Of a DNA stretch of 64,000 nt, positions 51,310 through 60,540 are shown one piece after another (the first letter of the stretch is position 1; every line of letters begins with the position of its first letter). The stretch comes from Leptolyngbya ohadii IS1 (GTDB lineage: Bacteria; Cyanobacteriota; Cyanobacteriia; Elainellales; Elainellaceae): the NCBI RefSeq assembly GCF_002215035.1, contig NZ_NKFP01000001.1:186001-250000 (forward strand). Direction: 5' to 3'. The notes under the pieces are model-generated. The model had not been told where the DNA came from. It was given only the letters and a program-made list of their open reading frames with translations, and searched no databases. A program made the position numbers and the translations under genes.

Positions 51310-54273
51310 TTAAAAAGTCAGCGGCGCGATCGGTTCAATCTTAGAATTCTCTCCGCCCAGTTGATTGGTTCGCAGCATCCAGGCAACTGCACCCTGCCGC
51401 AGGAATGCTTCCGTAATGCTATCGCTTGCGACACGGGGCAACATTGTACGCCAACTGACCAGACCTCTGACGATCGTTTTTAGCGGGTCGTCTTCCAGTG
51501 AGCTACCCAGGGATTGCAGCTCATTTTGCCAATCCGCCCGCGCACTGCCGAAGGGTAAGAGATGGTGCTTCAAGTCCTTGCTTAAAAGCCCTAGCTGTTT
51601 CAGTCGGCTAGCGGTGTCAGGGTGTGCCTGTAACCAGGTTTTGATATCAACATGGGGGGGAACGGATTTCTGCATAAATTTAAGGGCAGCATAGAGGCTC
51701 TGGTTGGAGTCCTGGGAGCAGTTGTTGGCTGGACCCACGTAGGTTCCTCCCGTGCCGTCGCCAATCCGATAGCGGGCTGCCATCACTTCAAGCTGGCGTA
51801 CCAGTTCATCTAAGGGCGATCTTTCCGCTCCCTGTGCCGTTTGATAATTTCCCGTAAATGGGTCGAACCGAATGAGTGTATCGGCGATCGGGCGAATTCC
51901 AATCCAGCCAAACTGCCGATCGCCCATGTAGCGCGACCAGTGGTGAGTTCCCGATAATAAACCGTCTCCATTCTGGGTGTAGATCTGGTGATACACAATG
52001 TCAAACCGCAGCTCATCGGTCAGGGGCTCGCGGACGATCGTGGCAATGCCGAAGGCAAAATGCCCAAAGTAAACCGGACCTTGAGCCGCAGGTTCAATTT
52101 GCTGTCCGCCAATGCCGCCATAGACGTGAACGAGCAGGAGCTTTTCTCCCACCTGCCAATCCTGCACCTGGAGCGACGTTTTCTGATGGCTCATCACCAC
52201 GGAGCTGATGTGTCCCTTTTGTTCCGCCAGATGTTCCCAGGACGTTTTCTTGAGATAGGTCTTGACGGCAGGCTTACCGATAATTTCACGATCGGCTTGG
52301 AGCTGAAACAAATTGCGTGGGGCTATCGCCTGCACAACAAACAGACCATTCCCATCCGGTGAGCCGTAGATATACCAGCCCCCATCATTTTCGGGCGATC
52401 GTTCAATTCCCCGATTCGTAAACGGAAACGTCCCGTTATCATCTGCAATGACTTGAGGGAGCCAGACCGTTTCCTCTACCCCGTCAAAGTCGCGGGTCGT
52501 TGGATTGAAGTGAACCACCCGGAACTTTTGCGGGGAACTGGGATCATCGATCGCCTCCAAAAACTTGACCAGTCCGTAATAGCGTCCCGTAATCTGGATC
52601 GGTTCCTGAGCGATTTGCAGCGTCAGGCAATCGGCTTTGGGGATAACTCGCACGGGGTCAGGCAGTGCCACAATCACATCATCGATCGGATGTCCTGCCG
52701 CCAGAGATTCCAGCGGGTCAACTAGCTGCCAGTGATTAATCCGCGTCGGGTAAACGCCGCCCTGCTGACTGTGGTACTCTGCTTCCGGACTAAAGTACAC
52801 ATCTTTGGTCACGGTTTTAATGAAAGCCTGTACCTGGGGTTTAGGACTCCAGCTCAGCCACACGGTCTGCCCAACAAATTCGTCATATTCTGGGGGCGCA
52901 TGATGAATCTCCATCTGCACGGATTGGGGACGACGATCGGCTTTTGCGGGTAGAATCAGCCGTCCCATCCAGGGGGCGATCGGATGGTAGCGATCGGGAG
53001 ATGGCGTGATATTGAGCGGATAAAAGGCGGGGCAAGTAAACGGCGCTTCGCAGTAACGATCGTAGTTGCCCGGTTTACGAGGGGGAGCCAGTTTCGCAGC
53101 GGGCAGTTCTCCCGTCAATATTTGCGATACCCAGTCGATCGTCTGCTGAAGATTGGTTCGACCATCGGGCAGCTTTTGCTGGGAGTCCATTACCCCTCCT
53201 GGCACCTGATGACCCACCGGACCCAGATCAATCAGCGTCACTTTGCCCTTGCGCTTGGTGCGATTCCAGTAGGAGAGAAACATCATTTTCCAGCGACCGG
53301 GAAAGAGCAGCGGACCCGCCCGTTCCACCGGATCTTTTGCTCCCACCATGTGATAGAAATGCTCCAGCTTCAGCGAATTATTGTTGCCGCTAAACACCCC
53401 CGCGATCGAAATAATGTCGATCGGAGCCTGAAGCGCATCCTTGAGAAACGGAGCTGCCCCCATAGAGATCTGTCCGCCGCCGCTAAAACCAATCAGCGTA
53501 ATTGGAATGCTGCTATTCGGCTGATATCCGTGATTCAGCAAACTGTTGTAAATCACCTGAGCCGTGCCGCGATTGTAGATCGGACCATAGCGCCGATCGG
53601 CAGAAACGGACACCACAAACATATTGCGGAGGTTAATAAAAAATCCAAACAGTCCAGACGGATTGGCAGCCTGCTGATCCTCCACCCACTGCCAGAAGCG
53701 AGAAAAGGGGCGATCGTTACTGGTGAGTTCCCGATTCATAGGCGAATAGGGCATCAGTCCGCGAATAATCCGCACATCGGCGGGTAAAACTTTGCTGAGT
53801 CTATCCAGAAATTCCTCTGCATCCGGCAAATAGGTAAACTGAGACTGCCCAATTCCATCCAGATAAATGATGTAGCGAGATGCGGTTCTACTAGACGTTC
53901 CACTAGACATTTCACCAGGCATTTCATCAGACGTTCCACCAGGCATTTCATCAGACGTTCCATCGGACATTTCACCGGACATTTCACCGGACATTTCACC
54001 GGACATAGAAGTTTGTAGCCTGCCTAAATTCTTCTGCGTTTGCTCTAGCGGATCGCCATACCAGCCTGCCCACCAGCCCAACGCCTCCAGCGGCACCAGC
54101 AGCCCTGCCAGGATCAGCCCAATGATTGCCATGCCGGACAAATCAACCGCCAATCTTATAGTTGCGCTGAGCGTCCAGTAAGCAAACTCGATCGCGGGTT
54201 TCAGCAAAGGCAGCAGTAGCACCGTCCCCAGTGCCGCGAGTGCCCATAGCCCTAGCTTGACAATCCTGCTCAT
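51310..54273 (-). CDS. Large membrane-anchored alpha/beta-hydrolase-like protein
   Basis: 987 residues from ATG at 54273, which overlaps the stop of the preceding gene (ATGA at 54270-54273). Two or three membrane helices (about 5-65) are followed by a low-complexity linker of S-G-E-M / T-S-D-E-M repeats (about 90-120). A hydrolase core comes next, with the nucleophile elbow G-F-S-G-G-G near 265, an Asp in I-D-L-G-P-V-G-H-Q-V and the His there. The rest (about 400-987) is a large region without recognised domains, probably exposed. Conserved cyanobacterial membrane hydrolase of unknown substrate; a lipase, esterase or protease role is possible. Confidence 0.5.
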   Translation of the reverse strand: MSRIVKLGLWALAALGTVLLLPLLKPAIEFAYWTLSATIRLAVDLSGMAIIGLILAGLLVPLEALGWWAGWYGDPLEQTQKNLGRLQTSMSGEMSGEMSGEMSDGTSDEMPGGTSDEMPGEMSSGTSSRTASRYIIYLDGIGQSQFTYLPDAEEFLDRLSKVLPADVRIIRGLMPYSPMNRELTSNDRPFSRFWQWVEDQQAANPSGLFGFFINLRNMFVVSVSADRRYGPIYNRGTAQVIYNSLLNHGYQPNSSIPITLIGFSGGGQISMGAAPFLKDALQAPIDIISIAGVFSGNNNSLKLEHFYHMVGAKDPVERAGPLLFPGRWKMMFLSYWNRTKRKGKVTLIDLGPVGHQVPGGVMDSQQKLPDGRTNLQQTIDWVSQILTGELPAAKLAPPRKPGNYDRYCEAPFTCPAFYPLNITPSPDRYHPIAPWMGRLILPAKADRRPQSVQMEIHHAPPEYDEFVGQTVWLSWSPKPQVQAFIKTVTKDVYFSPEAEYHSQQGGVYPTRINHWQLVDPLESLAAGHPIDDVIVALPDPVRVIPKADCLTLQIAQEPIQITGRYYGLVKFLEAIDDPSSPQKFRVVHFNPTTRDFDGVEETVWLPQVIADDNGTFPFTNRGIERSPENDGGWYIYGSPDGNGLFVVQAIAPRNLFQLQADREIIGKPAVKTYLKKTSWEHLAEQKGHISSVVMSHQKTSLQVQDWQVGEKLLLVHVYGGIGGQQIEPAAQGPVYFGHFAFGIATIVREPLTDELRFDIVYHQIYTQNGDGLLSGTHHWSRYMGDRQFGWIGIRPIADTLIRFDPFTGNYQTAQGAERSPLDELVRQLEVMAARYRIGDGTGGTYVGPANNCSQDSNQSLYAALKFMQKSVPPHVDIKTWLQAHPDTASRLKQLGLLSKDLKHHLLPFGSARADWQNELQSLGSSLEDDPLKTIVRGLVSWRTMLPRVASDSITEAFLRQGAVAWMLRTNQLGGENSKIEPIAPLTF
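53905..54005. repeat. 12-bp in-frame coding repeat within the hydrolase gene
   Basis: Units of GGACATTTCACC and variants (CAGGCATTTCAT, CAGACGTTCCAC) encode a tetrapeptide repeat of the form E-M-S-G / T-S-D-E on the minus strand. The last three or four units (53966-54005) are near identical, so the linker length is probably variable between strains. Confidence 0.85.
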
Positions 54274-54938
54274 TGCGAGTTCCTTTCCGATGGCAATCTC
54301 GATTCTGATAATCCAGTCTCCAGGAGCCGTTCTAACCCCGGCAAATCCGTGACCAAATTCGTTCCAGCGGTGCTGACTTTGAGCCACTGACCCAAGGCGG
54401 CAATTGGACGACCGATCGTGCGCTGCATCACCTGAAGCACAAACCAGCCTAAAATGCCGCACCAGAACGCCTGCCATGCGTCCACATCCGTTACCGCCGC
54501 AAAGCCACGCACAAACGCCAGCAGACTCCACAGGGACAGCACCACCTGGATCGGTACGCCAAAATAAGGTAGCGCAATCAAAAAGCTGAGGATTTGAGGC
54601 GCGGCAGCTAAACCCAGCGCATGGGAAATAGTGGAATAGCTTACAGTATGCCCAAACACAATCCGGTCAACAAGCCACACGCTCATCACCCAGAAGCCAT
54701 AGCTGAAGACAAACAGAATGGCGGCAATCAGCAGAGTCAGCAGAAACCGCAGCGGCTTGACCCGATTGATAAACAAAATAATGCTCTGCCCGATCGCTTG
54801 CGATAGCCCTGCCAGCAGCAAAACACTGAACGCGATTTGATCGGCATTGGGAAGTGATTCGATCGCCCGAAAGGTTTCAGGGTTCAGGACGATCGCGCCT
54901 CTAATGAATTCTCCGAGCGGGTGAAATGCACTGTTCAT
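54270..54938 (-). CDS. YIP1-like polytopic membrane protein
   Basis: 222 residues with about five hydrophobic segments (near 34-55, 65-90, 105-125, 130-150, 165-185) and a soluble C-terminus. The order of helices and the start P-x-x-x-F-x-x-I suggest a YIP1-type domain, though no strict motif is seen. It is coupled by a four-base overlap to the hydrolase, so the two probably act together in the membrane. Ends in a Ser/Glu-rich tail. Confidence 0.5.
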   Translation of the reverse strand: MNSAFHPLGEFIRGAIVLNPETFRAIESLPNADQIAFSVLLLAGLSQAIGQSIILFINRVKPLRFLLTLLIAAILFVFSYGFWVMSVWLVDRIVFGHTVSYSTISHALGLAAAPQILSFLIALPYFGVPIQVVLSLWSLLAFVRGFAAVTDVDAWQAFWCGILGWFVLQVMQRTIGRPIAALGQWLKVSTAGTNLVTDLPGLERLLETGLSESRLPSERNSQ

Positions 54939-55039
54939 AACCCCATAGGCTACCGAACAAAAGTGACAAACTCGGATAAATTAAGCAGGAAATCAAAAAC
55001 TCCGCATACCTGTCAGCCGTTCAAGCCTGCGACAAACGA

Positions 55040-55420
55040 CTAATCTTGCCATTGAAGAATCGATCGAATCTGCTTTACCAATTCCTGTGCTTTAAAGGGT
55101 TTGGTAATGACGCCTGCGATCGGGAGCTGGGAAAATCGTTCGCGTTCTCTTGCCTGGGCTTTTGCCGTGAGCAGAATGGTGGGAATCGATCGGATGACGG
55201 GATTTTCCTGCATCTGGTGTAAAGCGGTAATACCATCCATTTCGGGCATCATCACATCGAGCAAGATTGCGTCGGGTCGCTGCGCTTCAGCGATGGCAAG
55301 CCCGGTTTTGCAGGATTCTGCCACTAAAACTTCCCAGGGTGTCATGACTTTAAAGGTAACCTGAATGACCTGACGAATACCGGGTTCATCATCAATCAGT
55401 AAAATGCGTTTCGTTGCCAT
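55040..55420 (-). CDS. Single-domain response regulator
   Basis: 126 residues from ATG at 55420; longer reading is the kinase gene's shadow. Receiver features are complete: acidic pair D-D-E near 10, phospho-acceptor Asp in I-L-L-D-V-M-M-P-E-M-D-G near 55, Thr in I-L-L-T-A-K-A near 85 and Lys in V-I-T-K-P-F near 107. No output domain. It overlaps the end of the PAS kinase gene by 29 bases, so the pair is coupled and it is probably the cognate receiver. Confidence 0.92.
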   Translation of the reverse strand: MATKRILLIDDEPGIRQVIQVTFKVMTPWEVLVAESCKTGLAIAEAQRPDAILLDVMMPEMDGITALHQMQENPVIRSIPTILLTAKAQARERERFSQLPIAGVITKPFKAQELVKQIRSILQWQD

Positions 55421-57755
55421 CAACGATATTCTCCAAAACAGGTAGGGTGAAGTAAAACGTGCTGCCCTTTCCCAAGCAGCTTTCTGCCCAAATTTGTCCG
55501 CCGTGCTGCTGCACAATGCTGCGGCAAATCGCCAGTCCCAGCCCAGTGCCGCCCTTTTCCCGCGAATCGGAAGCATCAACCTGCTGAAATCGCTCAAAAA
55601 TTCGTTCAAGCTGGTCTGCTGGAATGCCGCGTCCCTGATCGACGACTCTAAAGCACAAAAACGAATCTTTCTCCCTGGCGATCGGCTCTGCGGAGAGTTC
55701 AATTGCAGAACAGGCAGGGGAAAAGCGAATGGCATTACTGAGCAGATTCGTTAAAACCTGCACAATTCGATCGGGGTCAGCCTGAATTGCATAGGGTGGG
55801 GCAGTAACCTCCAGTAAAATCCTCGATCGATTGGCAAGATCCTTCATCTGATCGATCGCCGTATGGATCAGATCCGCCGCATCGCAGGATTGCTTTTTGA
55901 TGCGAATTCGCCCGGACTCCAGCCGCTCCAGATCGAGGATATCGTTTACTAAGCGCACCAGCCGATCGACTCCCTCCGTTGCCACATGAATCATGGTCTG
56001 CCCATCCTCCGAGCTGGGATTAACGTGCCCTTCATCGAGCAGGCTCAGCGCAACCTGGATGGAGGTTAGGGGCGTTCGGAGTTCATGACTGACGACCGAA
56101 ATAAATTCTGTTTTAATTTGTTCAATCCGGTGCCGTTCGGTGACATCGCGAACCACAATTAAGGCTTCATCTTCGTTAATCGCAACAATTCTCGCCTCCT
56201 CGTAGCGAGTTTCTCCGTCAATGTCAATTTCGTATTCATAAACCTGTCGATTTCCCGTCTCGATCGCCCGCTGCACATAAATCATCCGTTGAGCAGCAGT
56301 TTTAGGCGGAAGTGTATCGTACACTGAACTACCGATGAGCTGACCGAGCGGCTTATAGGACTTCAAGCTGCCCGCTGAGATAAACAGTCGGGTTCCGTCT
56401 TTTTTAACCCGAATTAGCATATCGGGAACGGCAGCCAGAATTGCCCGGATTTCTGCTTCGCTCTGCCGCAGTTTCTCCTCAACCCGTTTGCGATCGGTCA
56501 CATCATGCACAGTGCCAAATAGCCCGATCGGGTATCCCTGCTCATTAAAAACCCCTGGTTCGCCGCGTGCCTCGACATAGCGAATTTCACCATCTGGACG
56601 AATAATTCGCAGATCGAATTCGTAGGGTTTCCCCATCACCGTTGCCTGATAAATTGCCTGATGTGTCTCAAGGTCATCCGGGTGAATATATTTCGTTAAC
56701 TCTGCGGAACTGGGTGGAGGGCAGGCAGGATCAACGCCATGAATTCGGTATATCTCCTCTGACCAGACGACTCCCGCTTCTGCCGTCCAAGACCAACTCC
56801 CCACATGGGCAAGCCGCTGTGCTTCTCGCAGGGCAGCCTCGCTACGCCGCAGTGCCTCCTCTACCTGCTTACGCTCCGTAACGTCCAGCACCGTTCCAAA
56901 CAGGCGCACCAGTTCTCCTTGCCCGTTAAATATCCCCGGCTCGACCCGCGCCTCGATAGAGCGAAGTTCACCGTCTGGACGAATGATTCGCAAATCCGCT
57001 TCAAACGAGTATCCGGCTGATGCCCGCTCTGTCAACTCCTGGTAAAGCGATCGATCCTCTGGATGGATTAAACGCTCCAGATCCGCATCCTGAGGGGGCG
57101 GTTGAGACAAATCCCAGCCATGAATGCGATAGGTTTCCTCTGACCAAAAGCTAGTTTGGGTCGATCGATCCCAGTGCCAGCTTCCCACATGGGCTATTCG
57201 CTGAGCGGTTCGCAGATCGGCTTCCTTCTGACGCAGAATTTCGATGGTTTGTTTGTACTGAGTAATTTCTAGCACAATACCGCCTACTGCAATGATCCGA
57301 TCGTGCTGATCCCGGATCGGAAAATAGGAAGTCAGCCAGTGCCGCAGCACCCCCGGTTGACTCGGCGTTGTCCCAGACACCTCCAGATTTGAGATGGATT
57401 GCCCCAACTGAATCAGAGTTTCGAGCAGCGGAGTAACCGTAGGAGCAAGATCAGGCAGTAGCTCGGCGACACTTCGACCGAGATGAAAGTCGATCGAATA
57501 GCCATTAATATCCGCCAGGGTCTGATTAATATGGAGATAGCGAAAATCAGCGTCGGCAATGAATAAGCCCACATTGGACTGGGTTGCTGCACTGAAAAAT
57601 CCGGTTAACAATTCCTCCTGCTGTACTGAAAGATCGCTGGGGGCAGAATCGCTGTTCTGCTGGCTGCTTAGCTGCTGCTTCAGCACCGCATTTTCAGCCC
57701 TAAGAGTCTGAAGTTCGGCAACTAGTTCGGCTTTAGTTTTAGCGTCGTCATTCAC
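55392..57755 (-). CDS. PAS-domain sensor histidine kinase
   Basis: 787 residues. After a coiled-coil start (about 5-40) there are four PAS/PAC modules at roughly 50-170, 180-300, 310-430 and 440-555; the second and third repeat V-G-S-W and D-G-E-I/L-R motifs. HisKA follows near 565-630 with the phospho-acceptor in S-V-V-S-H-E-L-R-T-P-L-T, then the HATPase domain with N-A-I-R-F-S, D-Q-G-R-G-I-P and G-T-G-L-G-L-A-I boxes near 680-780. No membrane spans, so it is a cytoplasmic sensor; the ligand or redox signal of the PAS modules is unknown. Confidence 0.92.
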   Translation of the reverse strand: MNDDAKTKAELVAELQTLRAENAVLKQQLSSQQNSDSAPSDLSVQQEELLTGFFSAATQSNVGLFIADADFRYLHINQTLADINGYSIDFHLGRSVAELLPDLAPTVTPLLETLIQLGQSISNLEVSGTTPSQPGVLRHWLTSYFPIRDQHDRIIAVGGIVLEITQYKQTIEILRQKEADLRTAQRIAHVGSWHWDRSTQTSFWSEETYRIHGWDLSQPPPQDADLERLIHPEDRSLYQELTERASAGYSFEADLRIIRPDGELRSIEARVEPGIFNGQGELVRLFGTVLDVTERKQVEEALRRSEAALREAQRLAHVGSWSWTAEAGVVWSEEIYRIHGVDPACPPPSSAELTKYIHPDDLETHQAIYQATVMGKPYEFDLRIIRPDGEIRYVEARGEPGVFNEQGYPIGLFGTVHDVTDRKRVEEKLRQSEAEIRAILAAVPDMLIRVKKDGTRLFISAGSLKSYKPLGQLIGSSVYDTLPPKTAAQRMIYVQRAIETGNRQVYEYEIDIDGETRYEEARIVAINEDEALIVVRDVTERHRIEQIKTEFISVVSHELRTPLTSIQVALSLLDEGHVNPSSEDGQTMIHVATEGVDRLVRLVNDILDLERLESGRIRIKKQSCDAADLIHTAIDQMKDLANRSRILLEVTAPPYAIQADPDRIVQVLTNLLSNAIRFSPACSAIELSAEPIAREKDSFLCFRVVDQGRGIPADQLERIFERFQQVDASDSREKGGTGLGLAICRSIVQQHGGQIWAESCLGKGSTFYFTLPVLENIVDGNETHFTD

Positions 57756-57812
57756 CCCAAACCCTCCTTTATCCTCTGTCCCTAGTTCGCCTGCATTACG
57801 TATTTCTGTATT

Positions 57813-58568
57813 CTAACCGCCCCCAGGCGGGTCAGTTTTCTGCTGGTCAATTGGGATGAGGATATGAAATGTGCTTCCCTGCTCTAACTGACTTTCGACC
57901 CATATTTTCCCCTGATGCTGCTGAATAATTTTTTGGCAAATTGACAGCTCTAACCCCAGTCCGCTATGGGTGCGATCGTCTTCGTCCTCAACCTGGTAAA
58001 AGGGCTGAAAAATCCGCTTTAGCGCGGCTTCAGGAATTCCCGTGCCCTCGTCTTGGACAGAAATCAGCACACCAGGGACATGGATAATATTTCGGCTGTC
58101 TTCCAGATTCAGCAGCAATAGGGTAATTCCAATTTTGCGGTTAGGTGGAGAAAACTTGATCGCATTGTGCAGCAGATACGAGAAGGCACGGCTGAGGTAA
58201 TGTTGGTCTGCATCAACGGGAATCCAGGTGGGCGTACTGAGAGAAATCTGAATCTGCCCTTGATTAGCAAAAGACTGTAGCATCTCGATCGATCGATGAA
58301 TAATCGGCACCAGATTACAGGGCTGCTTGAACACGCTTTGGGTGCTCTGGGTCAGTTCACACCAGTCCAGCAGGGTTTCAATCAGGTGCGCCAGACGATC
58401 GGCACTGTCCACTGCCAAGGTTAGAAGGGCTTCAATTTCTAGCAGGTCTGTGTCCTGGTAATGTTGGAGGAGTTCGAGTGAGCTACGCAGCGACGTAATA
58501 GGTGTGCGCAGTTCATGATTGAGTAAAGATAACACTTGCTCGATTGGCGTTTCAGACGAGTTAACCAC
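57813..58568 (-). CDS. Short cytoplasmic histidine kinase without sensor domain
   Basis: 251 residues comprising only HisKA (L-L-N-H-E-L-R-T-P-I-T-S near 15-26) and HATPase (N-A-I-K-F-S, D-E-G-T-G-I-P, G-L-G-L-E-L-S-I near 140-220). No membrane span or PAS domain precedes them, so sensing must come from a partner protein. It lies 57 bases before the PAS kinase gene. The three genes make a probable two-kinase, one-receiver unit. Confidence 0.88.
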   Translation of the reverse strand: MVNSSETPIEQVLSLLNHELRTPITSLRSSLELLQHYQDTDLLEIEALLTLAVDSADRLAHLIETLLDWCELTQSTQSVFKQPCNLVPIIHRSIEMLQSFANQGQIQISLSTPTWIPVDADQHYLSRAFSYLLHNAIKFSPPNRKIGITLLLLNLEDSRNIIHVPGVLISVQDEGTGIPEAALKRIFQPFYQVEDEDDRTHSGLGLELSICQKIIQQHQGKIWVESQLEQGSTFHILIPIDQQKTDPPGGG

Positions 58569-58587
58569 CCCTCGTTCCTTCTCTTAA

Positions 58588-58655
58588 AGACAGATGGGCA
58601 AAGACAGATTGGTACTGAAAGATAGATCGGCACTGAAAGACAGATTGGTACTGAA
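58588..58655. repeat. Degenerate 17-bp tandem repeat upstream of kinase unit
   Basis: About four units of GACAGATTGGTACTGAAA and its variants in the leader region upstream of the short histidine kinase gene. The remaining spacer to 58867 contains no supported feature. Confidence 0.75.
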
Positions 58656-58882
58656 AAAATAAGGCTGACCTTGAAGAGACTGATTAGCAGGATTGATGCA
58701 ACTAATCCTCTGACGGTATAGATTACCTTTAAAAAGTGCAAATAACGTGCAACTAATCGCCGATTGTGATATTTGACATCAGTGTTAGGGAGCAGTGGCA
58801 AACCTCAGATCGGGTTGCAGATCAATTGGCACCAGTTTGTTACTTTATTCCTATACTCTAGATAAATTTGTATTGTTTCAGT

Positions 58883-59122
58883 ATGAATGTTTTACTCGCG
58901 GCGAAATCCACGATCGCCCAAGCTCAGCAGCCCTCCCAACAGTCCCAGCTAGCCAATCCGCTGATTAATCAGAACGGACAGGATATCATCTATCTGGGCA
59001 TGGGATTGATGGCGATCGTCGTCATTCTCGTCATTGGGCTGCTGAGCCGTCGCATGGAATATGCGATCGTGTTTTCGCTGATTCTCGCCGCCGTGATTAT
59101 TGTTCTGGTGACGCTGGTTTAG
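58883..59122 (+). CDS. Small two-span membrane protein
   Basis: 79 residues from ATG at 58883 (84 if a start at 58868 is used). A polar Gln/Ser/Asn segment (about 10-37) is followed by two membrane helices (about 40-58 and 62-79) separated by S-R-R-M-E. No recognised family. The gene is convergent with the APC permease gene. In the 71 bases between them is a short direct repeat AATGTGTAAGATTG (59129 and 59144). Confidence 0.5.
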   Translation: MNVLLAAKSTIAQAQQPSQQSQLANPLINQNGQDIIYLGMGLMAIVVILVIGLLSRRMEYAIVFSLILAAVIIVLVTLV

Positions 59123-59193
59123 TGGCGAGGAATGTGTAAGATTGAAATGTGTAAGATTGATAGGTCTTACGAAGGGTAAATGCGATCGATATT

Positions 59194-60510
59194 CTAAGCG
59201 GTGAGATTCCGTCTGGTTCGCAGCACCAGGGATTCCACAATAAAGCAGACCGCCAGAAAGGTAAAAAACAGTACAGCGGCAACGGGCTGCGTGGTAATCA
59301 GGCTTTGCAGGAAGATTACGCCGACCGCCACAATACTAACGATACCCAACAAAATCAGCAGGCGAGAACCGCCCGTTTCATCGGCTCGGCGATAATGGGC
59401 ACAATGCACGGCTAAATAGCAAGTCAGAAAGGTGATGCTGGTAACGGAGGCGATCGCCCCCAGAGACAGGAAATTCACCAGCACCAGAATTGCCGCTAGA
59501 GAAAGCACAAAACCAAAGGTTGCCTGATGCCAGACTTTGCGATTAAACCGCTGCGGCAGTTGTCCCAGGGTTGCCTGAACATAGGAGGTATTGAGTTCGC
59601 CAAATAAGTTAGAGTTCAAGGCAGAAGCGGTTGCCAGCAGGGCAGCGATCGACAGCACCCAAAATCCAGCTTGTCCAAAGACGGGTAGAGCGGCGTATGC
59701 TAATACCGTTTCTTTGTACTTCATTACCGCATCGGCGGACAGGTTGCCAAACACGGCGAAACCAATGCCGATATAAAGCACCATGACAATCCCGATCGCG
59801 CTAAACATCGCCGCTGGAACGGTTCGGGAGGGATTCGGCACATCTGCCCCCGCGTTGGTAATAATGCCAAACCCGGCGTATGCCAGGAAGGTCAGCCCCA
59901 GGGTTGCCACTATATCTCCTGAATGAATTGAAGGATTGCTGGCGGTCAGCAGGCTAGGATCGATTCGCACGAGGGCAACCAGCATAAATACTATCAAAAT
60001 CGTCATCTTCACCAGAACGATCACGGTTTCCAGCCGACCGACACCGCTGACACTCACCGCATTCACAAACGCCAGCAGCAGGACGATCGCACAGGCGAAA
60101 ATATTCACCCAGATCCCGGCTTTGTTTGCGCCAAAAAATAGCTCAGCGGCGTAGTGCCCGAAAGTTTTGGCAACCATTGCCGAGGCAACCACCAGCGTCA
60201 CGTAGAACATCAGGGAGAGGGTTCCCGCTAGCACCCCATCCCCAAAGCCCTGCACCAAAAATTCCACAATGCCACCGTTGGACGGATACTTTGCGCCCAT
60301 CTTCGCATAGGAATATCCGGCAAGCAGCGCCACAATGCCCGACAGCACAAATGAAATAATCGTCGCCGAGCCAATCTGCTCGCCCACCAGTCCCAGCAGC
60401 GCAAAAATGCCTGCCCCCACCATTGAGCCAATCCCGATCGACACAATCGCCCAGAAGCCCATCGGTTTAGCCGATCGCTGATGTTCCGGTTGATGTTCTG
60501 TTAGCGTCAT
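59194..60510 (-). CDS. APC-superfamily amino acid permease
   Basis: 438 residues, about 12 membrane spans. The first-helix glycine motif G-I-G-S-M-V-G-A-G-I-F near 25-35 is the APC substrate-binding hallmark, and L-A-Y-A-G-F-G-I-I-T-N-A-G-A-D-V-P-N near 205-222 is also typical. It sits 30 bases after glutaminase in the same direction, which suggests glutamine, glutamate or a related amino acid as substrate. Proton or sodium coupling cannot be told from the sequence. Confidence 0.88.
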   Translation of the reverse strand: MTLTEHQPEHQRSAKPMGFWAIVSIGIGSMVGAGIFALLGLVGEQIGSATIISFVLSGIVALLAGYSYAKMGAKYPSNGGIVEFLVQGFGDGVLAGTLSLMFYVTLVVASAMVAKTFGHYAAELFFGANKAGIWVNIFACAIVLLLAFVNAVSVSGVGRLETVIVLVKMTILIVFMLVALVRIDPSLLTASNPSIHSGDIVATLGLTFLAYAGFGIITNAGADVPNPSRTVPAAMFSAIGIVMVLYIGIGFAVFGNLSADAVMKYKETVLAYAALPVFGQAGFWVLSIAALLATASALNSNLFGELNTSYVQATLGQLPQRFNRKVWHQATFGFVLSLAAILVLVNFLSLGAIASVTSITFLTCYLAVHCAHYRRADETGGSRLLILLGIVSIVAVGVIFLQSLITTQPVAAVLFFTFLAVCFIVESLVLRTRRNLTA

Positions 60511-60540
60511 AAAATTCCTCGCCTTGTCTCATGAAAAGGG

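Noticed and set aside
51310-54531. Longer 1073-codon reading of the membrane hydrolase
   Set aside because: The added N-terminus lies in the preceding YIP1-like gene in another frame; the ATGA overlap at 54270-54273 marks the real start.
55040-55735. 231-codon reading of the response regulator
   Set aside because: The first 105 codons are an out-of-frame reading of the kinase ATPase domain; the receiver begins at 55420.
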